From contig CP158568.1 in NCBI GenBank assembly GCA_040269895.1, positions 3,380,716 through 3,444,715 of the forward strand: a stretch of DNA of 64,000 nucleotides, given 5' to 3'. Position 1 is the first letter of the stretch. Each line of letters starts with the position of its first letter. The notes beneath the pieces were generated by a model. That model made no database searches. It was not told the origin of the DNA and saw only the letters and a list, made by a program, of their open reading frames with translations. Shown piece after piece: positions 1 to 7,690 of the stretch. The position numbers and the translations under genes were made by a program. The DNA comes from Ancalomicrobiaceae bacterium S20. GTDB taxonomy: Bacteria > Pseudomonadota > Alphaproteobacteria > Rhizobiales > Ancalomicrobiaceae.

Positions 1-1088
1 GTGCCGAACAGATGCGCCTCGAAGGGGACCGTCGCCAGCACCGGCATCTCCAGCGCCTTGGCGAATTCCTCCGGCTTGATCTCCGGCCGCTTCGGGACGC
101 CGACCATGTTCAGCACCAGCCGCGCCGGCTGATCGTTCGGGCGGGCGTGGCGCAGACTGTCCATGATGTTCTTGGCATTGCGCAGATTGCCGAGGTCGGG
201 CGCGGCGACCAGCACGACCTCGTCGACCGCACGCAGGGTGCGTCGCGACCAGGCGGTCCAGACGTGCGGCACGTCGAGCACGACCAGCGGGACGTTCGTG
301 CGAACGACGTCGAGCACGCCCTCAAAGGCGCTTTCCTCGAAATCGTAACTGCGCTCGAGCGACGCGGGCGCGGCGAGCAGGCTCAGGTGGTCCGTGCACT
401 TGGCGAGCAGGCGATCGAGATAGACCTCGTCGAGACGCTCCGGCTGGTAGACCGCCTCGGCGATACCCATCGCCGGGTCCTGATTGAAGTCGAGCCCGGC
501 GGTGCCCCACGCGAGGTCGAGGTCGGCGATCACGACGTCGCTCGTGAAGATGCGCGCCGCGGTCCAGGCGACGTTGTGGCAGATCGTCGAGGCGCCGCAG
601 CCGCCCTTGGCGCCGATGAAGGCGACCGTGCGGCCGACCGGCGCTGCCTCCGGGCCGGCATAGAGATCGGAGACCGTCTTCAGGAAGTCGAACAGGTCGA
701 CCGGCGCGACCATGTATTCGCTGACACCGCGGCGCAGCAGGTCGCGATAGAGAATGATATCGTTGACATGGCCGATCACGATCACCTTGGACCCGGGATC
801 GCAGACCTCGGCCAGGCGATCGAGATGCGTCAGGATCTCGTCGCGCCCCTCGCGCGATTCCAGGACGACCAGGTTCGGCGTCGGCGCGGACTGATAGAAC
901 TCGACCGCCGCCGCCAGACCGCCCATGTGGACCTTGGTGTGCGTGCGCATCATGCGGCGGTCGCTCGACGCTGCGTCGATCAGGGCCGCGGTCTCGCGCG
1001 TCTCGCAGAAGGCCTGAACGGCGATGCGCGGGATCGGGTTGATGTCGATCTGACCGCGCGATTCCGGCCCCGGACCGTGCTCGCTCAT
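1..1088 (-). CDS. cpaE: CpaE/TadZ-like pilus assembly ATPase (partial, C-terminus outside window)
   Basis: About 362 codons are visible from the ATG at 1088; the 3' end lies beyond the window. The protein has an N-terminal receiver-like region with no obvious kinase site, followed by a ParA/MinD-type ATPase domain. The deviant Walker A motif GAKGGCGAST is near residue 165, with a DLDLAWGT stretch after it. TadZ/CpaE proteins localise the Tad pilus machine at the pole. The start codon overlaps the cpaD stop (ATGA), so the two are translationally coupled. Product is confident; only its length is unknown. Confidence 0.93.
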   Translation of the reverse strand, partial: MSEHGPGPESRGQIDINPIPRIAVQAFCETRETAALIDAASSDRRMMRTHTKVHMGGLAAAVEFYQSAPTPNLVVLESREGRDEILTHLDRLAEVCDPGSKVIVIGHVNDIILYRDLLRRGVSEYMVAPVDLFDFLKTVSDLYAGPEAAPVGRTVAFIGAKGGCGASTICHNVAWTAARIFTSDVVIADLDLAWGTAGLDFNQDPAMGIAEAVYQPERLDEVYLDRLLAKCTDHLSLLAAPASLERSYDFEESAFEGVLDVVRTNVPLVVLDVPHVWTAWSRRTLRAVDEVVLVAAPDLGNLRNAKNIMDSLRHARPNDQPARLVLNMVGVPKRPEIKPEEFAKALEMPVLATVPFEAHLFG

Positions 1089-1834
1089 CACTTGCCCCCG
1101 CTCACGTTGGAGGCCTGCGCCGCCGAGATGCCGGTATCGGACTTGGTCTGCTTGGCCTGACGGTAGCTCTGGATGACCGCGGTGCGCCGGGTTCCGTCGG
1201 CCGGATCCTCGCCGCGCGGCGTTATGAAGTCGTTCGGCTCGGCGACCATCGCGGCCATGTTGGCCTGATAGGCGCAGCCGAAGTTCCAGTAATGGTCGTT
1301 CTTCTCGCTGTTCAGGATCTGGTCCGGCCAGTGGCCGCAGCGATGCGGCACCGCGGCGACGATGCGCGGATAGGCGAGCCGGATCGGCGCCTCGGTGCTG
1401 TCGACGTTGGCCCGATAGGGCTGGCGCACGACGGAGGCGGCGGGGAAGCCGCCGCGGGCGAGCGCCGCGGTGACCTGCGAGGCGACGCGGAACGCCGCCG
1501 CCTCGTTGGCCGAACCGCTCGGCAGCATCACCGTTACGTAGCCGGCGCCGCGGGCGCGCGCATCGGCACCGAAGCGCTCGATCGTGTAGAGCGACGCCTC
1601 GTTGAGCCGCGCGGCCTGACTGCCGATCGGAATGTCGATGGTCTCGGCACCCTCGCTGAGCACGATCGGGTGGCGCGAGGTGATCGGGTCACGCTCGGTC
1701 GAACCGGTGATCAGCGGCTCGGTCTTGGTGCCGGCGCAGCCGCCGAGCAGACCGGCGAGCAGGAGAAGACCGCTCGCGACGGCGCGCGACGACCGGCGCG
1801 CGGGGCGAATGGCGGGGGAGACATCACGAACCAT
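1088..1834 (-). CDS. cpaD: CpaD-type pilus assembly lipoprotein
   Basis: Likely outer-membrane lipoprotein of the Flp/Tad pilus that works with the CpaC secretin. The N-terminus has a basic stretch, a hydrophobic segment and a lipobox LLGGC. I chose the ATG at 1834 because an AGGAG ribosome site lies about 10 bases upstream; a GTG at 1852 would add six residues. Length (248 aa) fits the family. It sits between cpaC and cpaE in the same direction, and its stop overlaps the cpaE start. Confidence 0.92.
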   Translation of the reverse strand: MVRDVSPAIRPARRSSRAVASGLLLLAGLLGGCAGTKTEPLITGSTERDPITSRHPIVLSEGAETIDIPIGSQAARLNEASLYTIERFGADARARGAGYVTVMLPSGSANEAAAFRVASQVTAALARGGFPAASVVRQPYRANVDSTEAPIRLAYPRIVAAVPHRCGHWPDQILNSEKNDHYWNFGCAYQANMAAMVAEPNDFITPRGEDPADGTRRTAVIQSYRQAKQTKSDTGISAAQASNVSGGK

Positions 1835-1848
1835 GAGAGACCGTCTCC

Positions 1849-3354
1849 TCACTCGTAGATGAAGCCGTACTGGCCGCGATAGGTGCCGTTCGGCTCGCCG
1901 CCGACCCGGTACATCTTGTTGACCCGGCCAAGGAAATTCGCGGCCGCATCGGTCGAGGGCTGGAAGTTCTGGTCCGGGCGCTGCAGCTTGGAGGCGGCGG
2001 TCGGCCGGACGATGTAGGGCTGGACGAAGATCGCCAGCTCGCTCTCGGCGCGCTGGAAGTCGCGCGAGCGGAACAGCGTGCCGAGCACCGGGATCTTCAT
2101 GAGACCCGGCGTTCCGGACAGCGCCTGGCGGACGTCGTCGCGGATCAGGCCGCCGAGCACCATCATGCCGCCCGACGGGATCTCGAGCGTGGTCGCCGCG
2201 CGGCGCACGTGCAGCGCCGGGATCGTCAGCGTGCCGATCGTCACCGCGCCCTCCGAGGTCAGCTCGGAGACCTCGGTGTTGACGGTCAGGCTGATCCGGC
2301 CTTCGGACAGCACGACAGGGATGAAGTTAAGCGCGACGCCGTAGGTCTTGAATTCGACCGTGTTGGTGGTCTGGCCGTTGCTCGTCGACTGCGATACCGG
2401 CACGGGGTACTCGCCGCCGACCAGGAACTTCGCCTCTTCGCCCGAGATCGCCGAGAGGTTCGGCTCGGCGAGGGTGCGCAGCACGCCGAGCTGCTCCAGC
2501 GCCTGGACCTTGCCGTTGATCGTCGCCGATCCGATCTTGTAGGAGCCCGACAGCACCGCAGCGGGATCGTTCGACGTGATCGGGAAGGCATTCGAGGTGA
2601 GAAGGCTGGTCGTCTGACCGCCGTTGTTGATCACCACGCCCGAGGTGCCGTTCGACAGGTCGACACCGAGCTTCTTGACCGCATTGCGCTGAATCTCGGC
2701 AATGGTGACCTTCAGCATCACCTGATCCTTGCCGCGGATCTTCAGCGCGTTGACCACCTGCACCGATTCACCCGTCGTTCGCCCGGATGCGCTCGGCGTC
2801 GAAGAAGCGCCGCCGGCGGCGCCGCCGGAGCCCGACCCCTGGTCGACCGGCGCGCCGATGAACTTCGCCGCCACCTCATAGGCCTGCATCGCCTCGGCCG
2901 AACTCGCGACCGAGCCGGACAGCACCACGGTGCCGGCGACCGCCTCGACATGGATGTCGGATTCCGGCATCAGCCGCCGGATCAGCGCCTGGAGCGTCGC
3001 GATATCGGGCTGCACCTGCAGCTCGTAGGCCGCGAGCTGCCGGCCGTTGGCCCCGAAGACGAAGATGTTGGTGGTGCCGAGCTTGTTGCCCATGACGTAG
3101 AGGCGGCGATTGGTGCGCACCACCGCGTCGGCGACCGCCGGGTTCGAGACCAGCACGTCGCGGATGTCCTCGTCGAAATCGAGGATCGTGGATTTCGAGG
3201 CGGCGATGTTCAACGGGCGGCTGGCCACGCCGCGTGCGGACGGGGCGCCGTAGCCGGGATCGATCGCGGCCGCGGGCGTCGCGCCGTCGACGGCGAGCGC
3301 GAGGCCGATCACGAGACCGACCGAGAGCGGGACCTTGGCCCAAGTGACGAACAT
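1849..3354 (-). CDS. cpaC: CpaC/RcpA secretin of the Flp/Tad pilus
   Basis: Outer-membrane secretin through which Flp pilin is extruded. It has a signal peptide, then a pilus/secretin N domain (residues about 40-120), a BON-like region, a low-complexity Ser/Gly linker (about 185-205) and a C-terminal secretin domain. The conserved secretin core includes IPALHVRRAATTLEIPSGG. I set the start at the ATG at 3354, which has GGGGAAGAAG just upstream and is followed directly by the signal peptide; a longer frame to 3414 adds an implausible Pro/Gly leader. 501 aa. Confidence 0.95.
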   Translation of the reverse strand: MFVTWAKVPLSVGLVIGLALAVDGATPAAAIDPGYGAPSARGVASRPLNIAASKSTILDFDEDIRDVLVSNPAVADAVVRTNRRLYVMGNKLGTTNIFVFGANGRQLAAYELQVQPDIATLQALIRRLMPESDIHVEAVAGTVVLSGSVASSAEAMQAYEVAAKFIGAPVDQGSGSGGAAGGASSTPSASGRTTGESVQVVNALKIRGKDQVMLKVTIAEIQRNAVKKLGVDLSNGTSGVVINNGGQTTSLLTSNAFPITSNDPAAVLSGSYKIGSATINGKVQALEQLGVLRTLAEPNLSAISGEEAKFLVGGEYPVPVSQSTSNGQTTNTVEFKTYGVALNFIPVVLSEGRISLTVNTEVSELTSEGAVTIGTLTIPALHVRRAATTLEIPSGGMMVLGGLIRDDVRQALSGTPGLMKIPVLGTLFRSRDFQRAESELAIFVQPYIVRPTAASKLQRPDQNFQPSTDAAANFLGRVNKMYRVGGEPNGTYRGQYGFIYE

Positions 3355-3432
3355 CGACTTCTTCCCCGTCCGATATCCTGGCGGGCATCCGCCATCCGGC
3401 TCCCGGACCGGCATGGCCGGCCCGAAAGCGTC

Positions 3433-4230
3433 TCAGCGTTTGGTCGTGATCCGGGTCACGACGCCGTAGCGCACGAATTTCACCGTTCCGCCGTCGTCCT
3501 CGTTCGCCGCGAGCGGCGTCTCCGCGTCGCGGATCGAGCGCAGGGCGAGCGAGATCGTGCCGAGCTGCTGGGCCTGGGCCAGCGTCTCGGCCTGATGCGG
3601 CGTCAGCTCGAGGGTGGCGGTATCCTTGGCGACCATCGTCGGCTCGCCGCGCTGGTCGCTCGTGTTCTGATCGACCGCGAGAATCTTGATGTTCTGGAGC
3701 AGCGTCTCGGAGACGTAAGGGTCGCCGGACCCCGCGCCCTTCGGGGCCGCGCGGGTCAAGAGCACGTCGACGCGGTCGTTCGGCAGCACAAAGCCGCCGG
3801 CCGTCGACACGGCCTTGACCTCGACCGCGACCGCCCGCATGCCGGGCGACAGCAGGACCGACATGAAGCCGCGATCGGCCTTGGTCAGACGCTCCTCGCG
3901 CACGGGATCGCCGGCGAGCATGGTCTGGCGCGCGATCATGCCGACGAGCTCGGCATCGGCGGCCGGTCGCACCGACCGGACCAGATAGCGCTCGGTCGTG
4001 GTGGCGCGCGGCCACTTGTCCCAGATCAGGTCGCCGGCCTGGATGCGCGTGCCGATCGGCAGCTCACGCGAGGCGACCAGCACGTCCACCGTGTCGATCG
4101 AGGGCGCCTGCACGACAGGCGCGGGCGCAGGCGCCGGCGGGGCCGGCTGCCCGGTCATCTGCATGGCCAGGAAGGCCGCGACCAGACCGGCACCGACCGC
4201 CACTACGAGAACCAGGACGCGAGCGTTCAT
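3433..4230 (-). CDS. cpaB: CpaB/RcpC-type Flp pilus assembly protein
   Basis: Periplasmic inner-membrane-anchored pilus assembly protein. One N-terminal membrane segment (residues about 4-22) and a proline-rich linker are followed by a SAF domain (about 40-105, starting DVLVASRELPIGTRI) and a C-terminal RcpC-type domain. Start set at the ATG at 4230, immediately before the membrane segment; an upstream start at 4251 would add seven residues. It is 265 aa, typical of CpaB, and lies directly upstream of cpaC. Confidence 0.94.
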   Translation of the reverse strand: MNARVLVLVVAVGAGLVAAFLAMQMTGQPAPPAPAPAPVVQAPSIDTVDVLVASRELPIGTRIQAGDLIWDKWPRATTTERYLVRSVRPAADAELVGMIARQTMLAGDPVREERLTKADRGFMSVLLSPGMRAVAVEVKAVSTAGGFVLPNDRVDVLLTRAAPKGAGSGDPYVSETLLQNIKILAVDQNTSDQRGEPTMVAKDTATLELTPHQAETLAQAQQLGTISLALRSIRDAETPLAANEDDGGTVKFVRYGVVTRITTKR

Positions 4231-4359
4231 GACCACCGAACCCGAATACACCGAGGGTCTGCCCCGGAAACCGAGCGTCGGACGGCGCCATCGCGGAGCG
4301 ACGAACGGCCGAGGAAACCGACACCCTAGCTGCAGAGTGTCGGGGACAAAGGTTCAGGT

Positions 4360-4393
4360 ATGGTTAATGGGGTGTGTGCGCGCAGGGTTAACC
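4360..4393. promoter_or_regulatory. Possible CtrA half-sites upstream of cpaB
   Basis: In the 190-base gap between cpaA and cpaB there is TTAACCAT on the minus strand (4360-4367) and the palindrome GGTTAACC (4386-4393). TTAACCAT matches the half-site form of CtrA boxes in alphaproteobacteria, and CtrA controls pilus genes in Caulobacter. Spacing between the two does not match the classic TTAA-N7-TTAA, so this is tentative. Confidence 0.3.
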
Positions 4394-4421
4394 GAGCGTA
4401 TCCGTCGATTACAGCCGCCTG

Positions 4422-4919
4422 TCAGACGAGCGGCTTGAGCCAGAGCGTCGAGGGGTAGATCTGGAGGGCGGCGGCCGCCAGGGCCAGACCGTATGGGACA
4501 TGACGGTGCCGCGAGAACTCGGACAGAAAACCCACCTTGAGTAGCGGGACCGGCGCCAAGACCTTGTCGGCGCCAAGTACGAGCAGCGTCAGAATGCCGC
4601 CATAGAGCGAAAACAGCGTCGTAAACTCGAGGACGTGCGACCAGCCGAGCCACAAGGCCACGGCCGCGGCGAACTTCACGTCGCCGCCGCCCATCCATCC
4701 GGCCGCGAAGCAGCCGAGGCCGACGGCGAACACGATCGACGCGGCGGCGAGATGCCAGGCGAGATCCTCCCAGCCGAGCCCGGCGAAGGGGGCGAGGATC
4801 GCGAAGGCCGCGATCAGCAGGATCGAGACCCGGTTGGCGATCGTCATGGTCAGAAAGTCGGTGGCCGCGGCATAGGCGACCAGCAGGGGAAACAAGACCA
4901 TCACCGCGGCTTCGTACAT
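4422..4919 (-). CDS. cpaA: Prepilin peptidase CpaA/TadV (A24 family)
   Basis: Inner-membrane aspartyl protease that removes the leader of Flp pilin and of the TadE-like pseudopilins. The sequence is almost all hydrophobic, with about five membrane segments. The two catalytic aspartates expected in A24 peptidases are visible: D21 in ATDFLT and D80 in GGGDVK. At 165 aa it is the short form without an N-methylation domain, as usual in Tad systems. It lies between flp and cpaB. Confidence 0.94.
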   Translation of the reverse strand: MYEAAVMVLFPLLVAYAAATDFLTMTIANRVSILLIAAFAILAPFAGLGWEDLAWHLAAASIVFAVGLGCFAAGWMGGGDVKFAAAVALWLGWSHVLEFTTLFSLYGGILTLLVLGADKVLAPVPLLKVGFLSEFSRHRHVPYGLALAAAALQIYPSTLWLKPLV

Positions 4920-5026
4920 GATCCGCTCCCGTCAGAACGTGCCGGCGCAGTATCATCGCCAAGACTTGAAGGGCGCCTTAACCGCGGCGCGGTAGAACGG
5001 CGCCCGGGCGCCGTCTCCAAATGCGA

Positions 5027-5050
5027 AGGGCGGAGCCTTAGCTCCGCCCT
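5027..5050 (-). terminator. Hairpin after the flp pilin gene
   Basis: A perfect 10-bp stem AGGGCGGAGC / GCTCCGCCCT closes a 4-base loop. It lies 41 bases downstream of the flp stop on the minus strand. It has no strong U tract, so it may be an attenuator or mRNA-stabilising stem that gives more pilin than downstream cpa mRNA. Confidence 0.6.
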
Positions 5051-5090
5051 GTTCCCCTGTCGCGATCGAGATCGATCGGTCGGGGCGTCG

Positions 5091-5252
5091 TCACTTCATG
5101 TTGGACGACAGGTTCTGGAAGGTCGAGTTCAGCTTGGTGCCGAGCGTGGTCGCGCCAGAGATGATCGCAACGGCGATCAACGAAGCGATCAGGCCGTACT
5201 CGATGGCGGTGGCGCCGGACTCGTCCTTGAGGAAGCGGGCGAACATGGTCAT
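5091..5252 (-). CDS. flp: Flp-family type IVb pilin
   Basis: Major subunit of the Flp/Tad pilus. It is a 53-aa prepilin with the cleavage motif G13|ATAIEY, including Glu at +5 and Tyr at +6 of the mature chain, followed by a hydrophobic helix. The predicted mature pilin is 40 aa. Start set at the ATG at 5252, which has an AGGAG ribosome site seven bases upstream; a second ATG at 5246 is possible. First gene of the leftward cpa cluster. Confidence 0.95.
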   Translation of the reverse strand: MTMFARFLKDESGATAIEYGLIASLIAVAIISGATTLGTKLNSTFQNLSSNMK

Positions 5253-5777
5253 CACGATACTCCTAGTCACACGGTTCACGACTGTTCGGGCGGTTCGTTC
5301 GGTGCGCCCCGAAGTCGAGAACCAACTTAGCCCCGCCGATCTAAAGACGAGTAAATCTTCTTGGTTTAAAATGCCCTACCCTGAACGTTATAATTCAGCG
5401 AATCCATGGTTTTTCATTTGATAAAATAGCGTATAGATATAAATGATCCAGATCACCTAGGTATGTCTCCGCGAAATTTCCGATATATTGATATCGAACT
5501 TCATGGAAACTTTCGTATTGCCACTCGAGACGACGGACATTTTCCCGTCGAGGCACCGCGGAGCCTACGTCTTTCGCGCAAGCCTTTCCGCTTCGCAAAG
5601 GCGGAGATCCGTCGATCGACCATCCGCGCCCGCCGGTTCGGCCCGAAACTCTTGGGCGCCGGACGTTCGCCGCGCCGGCCTGCCGGGAAGGGGGCGGTCG
5701 GCGCCGAAAGGGGCGTTAGGCAATCCTTCACCAAGATCGATGAGAATTTATCCGTTTCCTCGATCGGATCTCGCGCC
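5253..5777. other. Divergent intergenic region of the pilus locus
   Basis: About 525 bases between the leftward flp gene and a rightward secretin-N-domain gene. The part from 5330 to 5530 is clearly AT-rich against the roughly 70% G+C genome and must carry the flp promoter. It contains the perfect inverted repeat CGATAT-N4-ATATCG. Open frames through it have no convincing start or family match, so I see no gene here. Confidence 0.6.
5481..5496. promoter_or_regulatory. Inverted repeat CGATAT-N4-ATATCG, possible operator
   Basis: Perfect 6-bp arms around ATTG in the AT-rich divergent region between flp and the rightward pilus genes. The symmetry and location suggest a dimeric regulator site. 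The regulator is unknown. Confidence 0.4.
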
Positions 5778-6239
5778 ATGAAGCGTACTTTCGCCGCCCT
5801 CGCCTTCCTCATCCTCTCGGCCGTGCCGGCTGCGCAGGCGAAGGAGCCCATCAATGTGGTGATGGACCGCGCGAAGGTGATGCGCATCGCCGGACAGGCC
5901 GCGACCGTGATCATCGGCAATCCGGGCATCGCCGATGCGACGATGCACGACCGCCAGACCATCGTGATCACCGGGCGCGCCGTGGGCATGACCAATCTGG
6001 TGATCCTCGACCCGAAAGGCGAGCCGATCGCCGACGAGGTGGTGTCGGTCGAGAAGGCGCAGACCGGCCTCGTCACTATCCAACGTGCGGGCGCGCGCGC
6101 GAGCTATTCGTGCACGCCGCACTGCAACGCCATGTTCGAGCCGGGCGACGACGACACGGCGTTCACGAAGAGCATGTCGCAGATTCAGCAGCGCAACGAC
6201 TTCGGCGCCAAGGCGTCGAACGGCGCCGCGCCGCAGTGA
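5778..6239 (+). CDS. Secreted pilus assembly protein with secretin N-terminal domain
   Basis: 153-aa exported protein with a signal peptide ending near AQA (residues 1-22), then the same N-domain fold found at the N-terminus of CpaC: a DRAKVMRI/VIIGNPGIADA/ITGRAVGMTNLVILD pattern. It lacks the secretin pore domain. Two cysteines appear near residues 114 and 118 (YSCTPHC). It is probably a periplasmic accessory of the Tad secretin; such genes recur in Rhizobiales tad loci. Start is the first ATG before the signal peptide. Confidence 0.85.
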   Translation: MKRTFAALAFLILSAVPAAQAKEPINVVMDRAKVMRIAGQAATVIIGNPGIADATMHDRQTIVITGRAVGMTNLVILDPKGEPIADEVVSVEKAQTGLVTIQRAGARASYSCTPHCNAMFEPGDDDTAFTKSMSQIQQRNDFGAKASNGAAPQ

Positions 6240-6373
6240 CGCGGCAGGAAAACGGTCACGAACCAAAAGTTTACGGTGATAGGGCGACCTTTCCCCATAC
6301 GTAACAACCGTTCCTCAACCGGTCATGCCCTAAGAAGCAAGCCATGCGACACGCATGACCGCTTGAGGTGATC

Positions 6374-6958
6374 ATGGGACAGTTTCCCCCGAACGGCGAG
6401 ACGGCAGTCGAAACGGCGCGGAGCGTCGCACCGCGACGGCGTCTGTTGCCCGTCCGTCTGCTGCGCGACGAGCGCGGCGCGACCGCCGTCGAGTTCGGCA
6501 TCATCGCGCTGCCGTTCTTCGCCATCATCGCCGCGATCCTCGAGACGGCGTTCTGCTTCTTCGCCGGGCAGATCCTCGACAGCGCCGTCACCGATGCCGG
6601 TCGCTTGATCCGCACCGGACAGGCCCAGCAGCAGAACATGGATCTCGCCGCGTTCAAGACGCAGGTGTGCAATCGGCTCTATGCGTTCTTCTCGTGCTCG
6701 GGCCTCTCCCTGGACGTCAAGACGTCGACCAGCTTCGGCGCGGCCGACCTGTCGACGCCGAAGGACAAGGACGGCAACTTCGATCCGTCGAAATTCGCCT
6801 ATCAGAACACGCACGGCAGCGAGATCGTGGTCGTCCGCGCCTACTATCTCTATCCGCTGATCTTCACCGGCTTCGGCCTCAACATGGCGGACCAGAGCGG
6901 CAACAAGCGGCTCATGAGCGGCATCGCCGTGTTCCGCAACGAGCCGTTCCCATGGTGA
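6374..6958 (+). CDS. tadE: TadE-like pseudopilin
   Basis: 194-aa minor pilin of the Tad system with a basic N-terminal leader, the TadE motif GATAVEFGIIALPFFAII (residues about 35-52) as a membrane helix, and a soluble C-terminal part with Cys residues. TadE proteins are processed by the CpaA peptidase and support Flp pilus biogenesis. Start chosen at the ATG at 6374, five bases after GAGG; a GTG at 6368 would add two residues. Its end overlaps the next gene. Confidence 0.9.
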   Translation: MGQFPPNGETAVETARSVAPRRRLLPVRLLRDERGATAVEFGIIALPFFAIIAAILETAFCFFAGQILDSAVTDAGRLIRTGQAQQQNMDLAAFKTQVCNRLYAFFSCSGLSLDVKTSTSFGAADLSTPKDKDGNFDPSKFAYQNTHGSEIVVVRAYYLYPLIFTGFGLNMADQSGNKRLMSGIAVFRNEPFPW

Positions 6959-7569
6959 GCCCGATGCGAGAGATCCTCAGCGCCGCCGCCCGGCCGCTCC
7001 ACTCCTTTGCTCACAGTCGCCTCCGCTCCTTCGCCCGCGATCGGCGCGGCGTCTCGGCGGTCGAATTCGCCATTCTGCTGCCGCTGATGCTGACGCTGCT
7101 GATTGTGGGCAACGAGGTCGGGCAGGCCGTCACCATCTACCGGAAGGTCAGCCACACCGCCTCGACGCTCGGCGATCTGGTGGCACAGGTCGCCACCGTC
7201 AACTCGAGCGACATGAGCAACATCTTCGACGCGTCGACGGCGATCTTCTCGCCCTACCCCGCCTCCGGCGCCATCATGGTCGTCTCGGCGGTCAACTACA
7301 CGACCGCGAACGGCTTCAAGGTGGCCTGGAGCCAGGCGCGCAACGGCAGCGCCTGGACCAAGGGTTCCACGCCGCCGGTCACGATGCCGGCATCGCTGGC
7401 CGTCGACGGCCAGCAGATGATCGTCGCCCGGGTGACCTTCACCTACACGTCGGTGTTCTCGAAGATGATGACGGACATCTGGGGATCGCCATCGATCACG
7501 CTCAACGACATCGCCTACCTGCGCCCGCGCGTTTCTCAGACCGTGACCTGCACGGCGAGCGGCTGCTGA
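6952..7569 (+). CDS. TadE/TadG-family pilus protein
   Basis: 205-aa protein with a TadE-like helix (SAVEFAILLPLMLTLL, about residues 33-48) preceded by a basic cytoplasmic stretch and followed by a periplasmic domain with C-terminal cysteines (VTCTASGC). It overlaps tadE by seven bases (ATG at 6952 inside the tadE end), so the two are coupled. A second ATG at 6964 is possible. It is shorter than classical TadG with a vWA domain, so it is best called a second TadE-like pseudopilin. Confidence 0.88.
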   Translation: MVSPMREILSAAARPLHSFAHSRLRSFARDRRGVSAVEFAILLPLMLTLLIVGNEVGQAVTIYRKVSHTASTLGDLVAQVATVNSSDMSNIFDASTAIFSPYPASGAIMVVSAVNYTTANGFKVAWSQARNGSAWTKGSTPPVTMPASLAVDGQQMIVARVTFTYTSVFSKMMTDIWGSPSITLNDIAYLRPRVSQTVTCTASGC

Positions 7570-7690
7570 CATCCGGAAAGGGTCTGTCGATCCGGATGAA
7601 TCGGGACGGCAGGCCGCACGCATCGTGCTAAGGCCCGGCTGCACCGCCGCGCCGATGGACCGCGGCCCAATCCCCGATCCGGAGCGGACC

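Noticed and set aside
12-1160. Long plus-strand frame opposite cpaE
   Set aside because: Arg/Asp/His-rich antisense shadow typical of high-G+C DNA; the minus strand encodes a clear CpaE ATPase.
2209-4329. 706-codon plus-strand frame opposite cpaC and cpaB
   Set aside because: Composition is a shadow pattern and both minus-strand genes are well supported.
5463-5777. N-terminal extension of the secretin-N-domain protein
   Set aside because: The extension is Arg-rich and precedes a complete signal peptide that begins at 5778.
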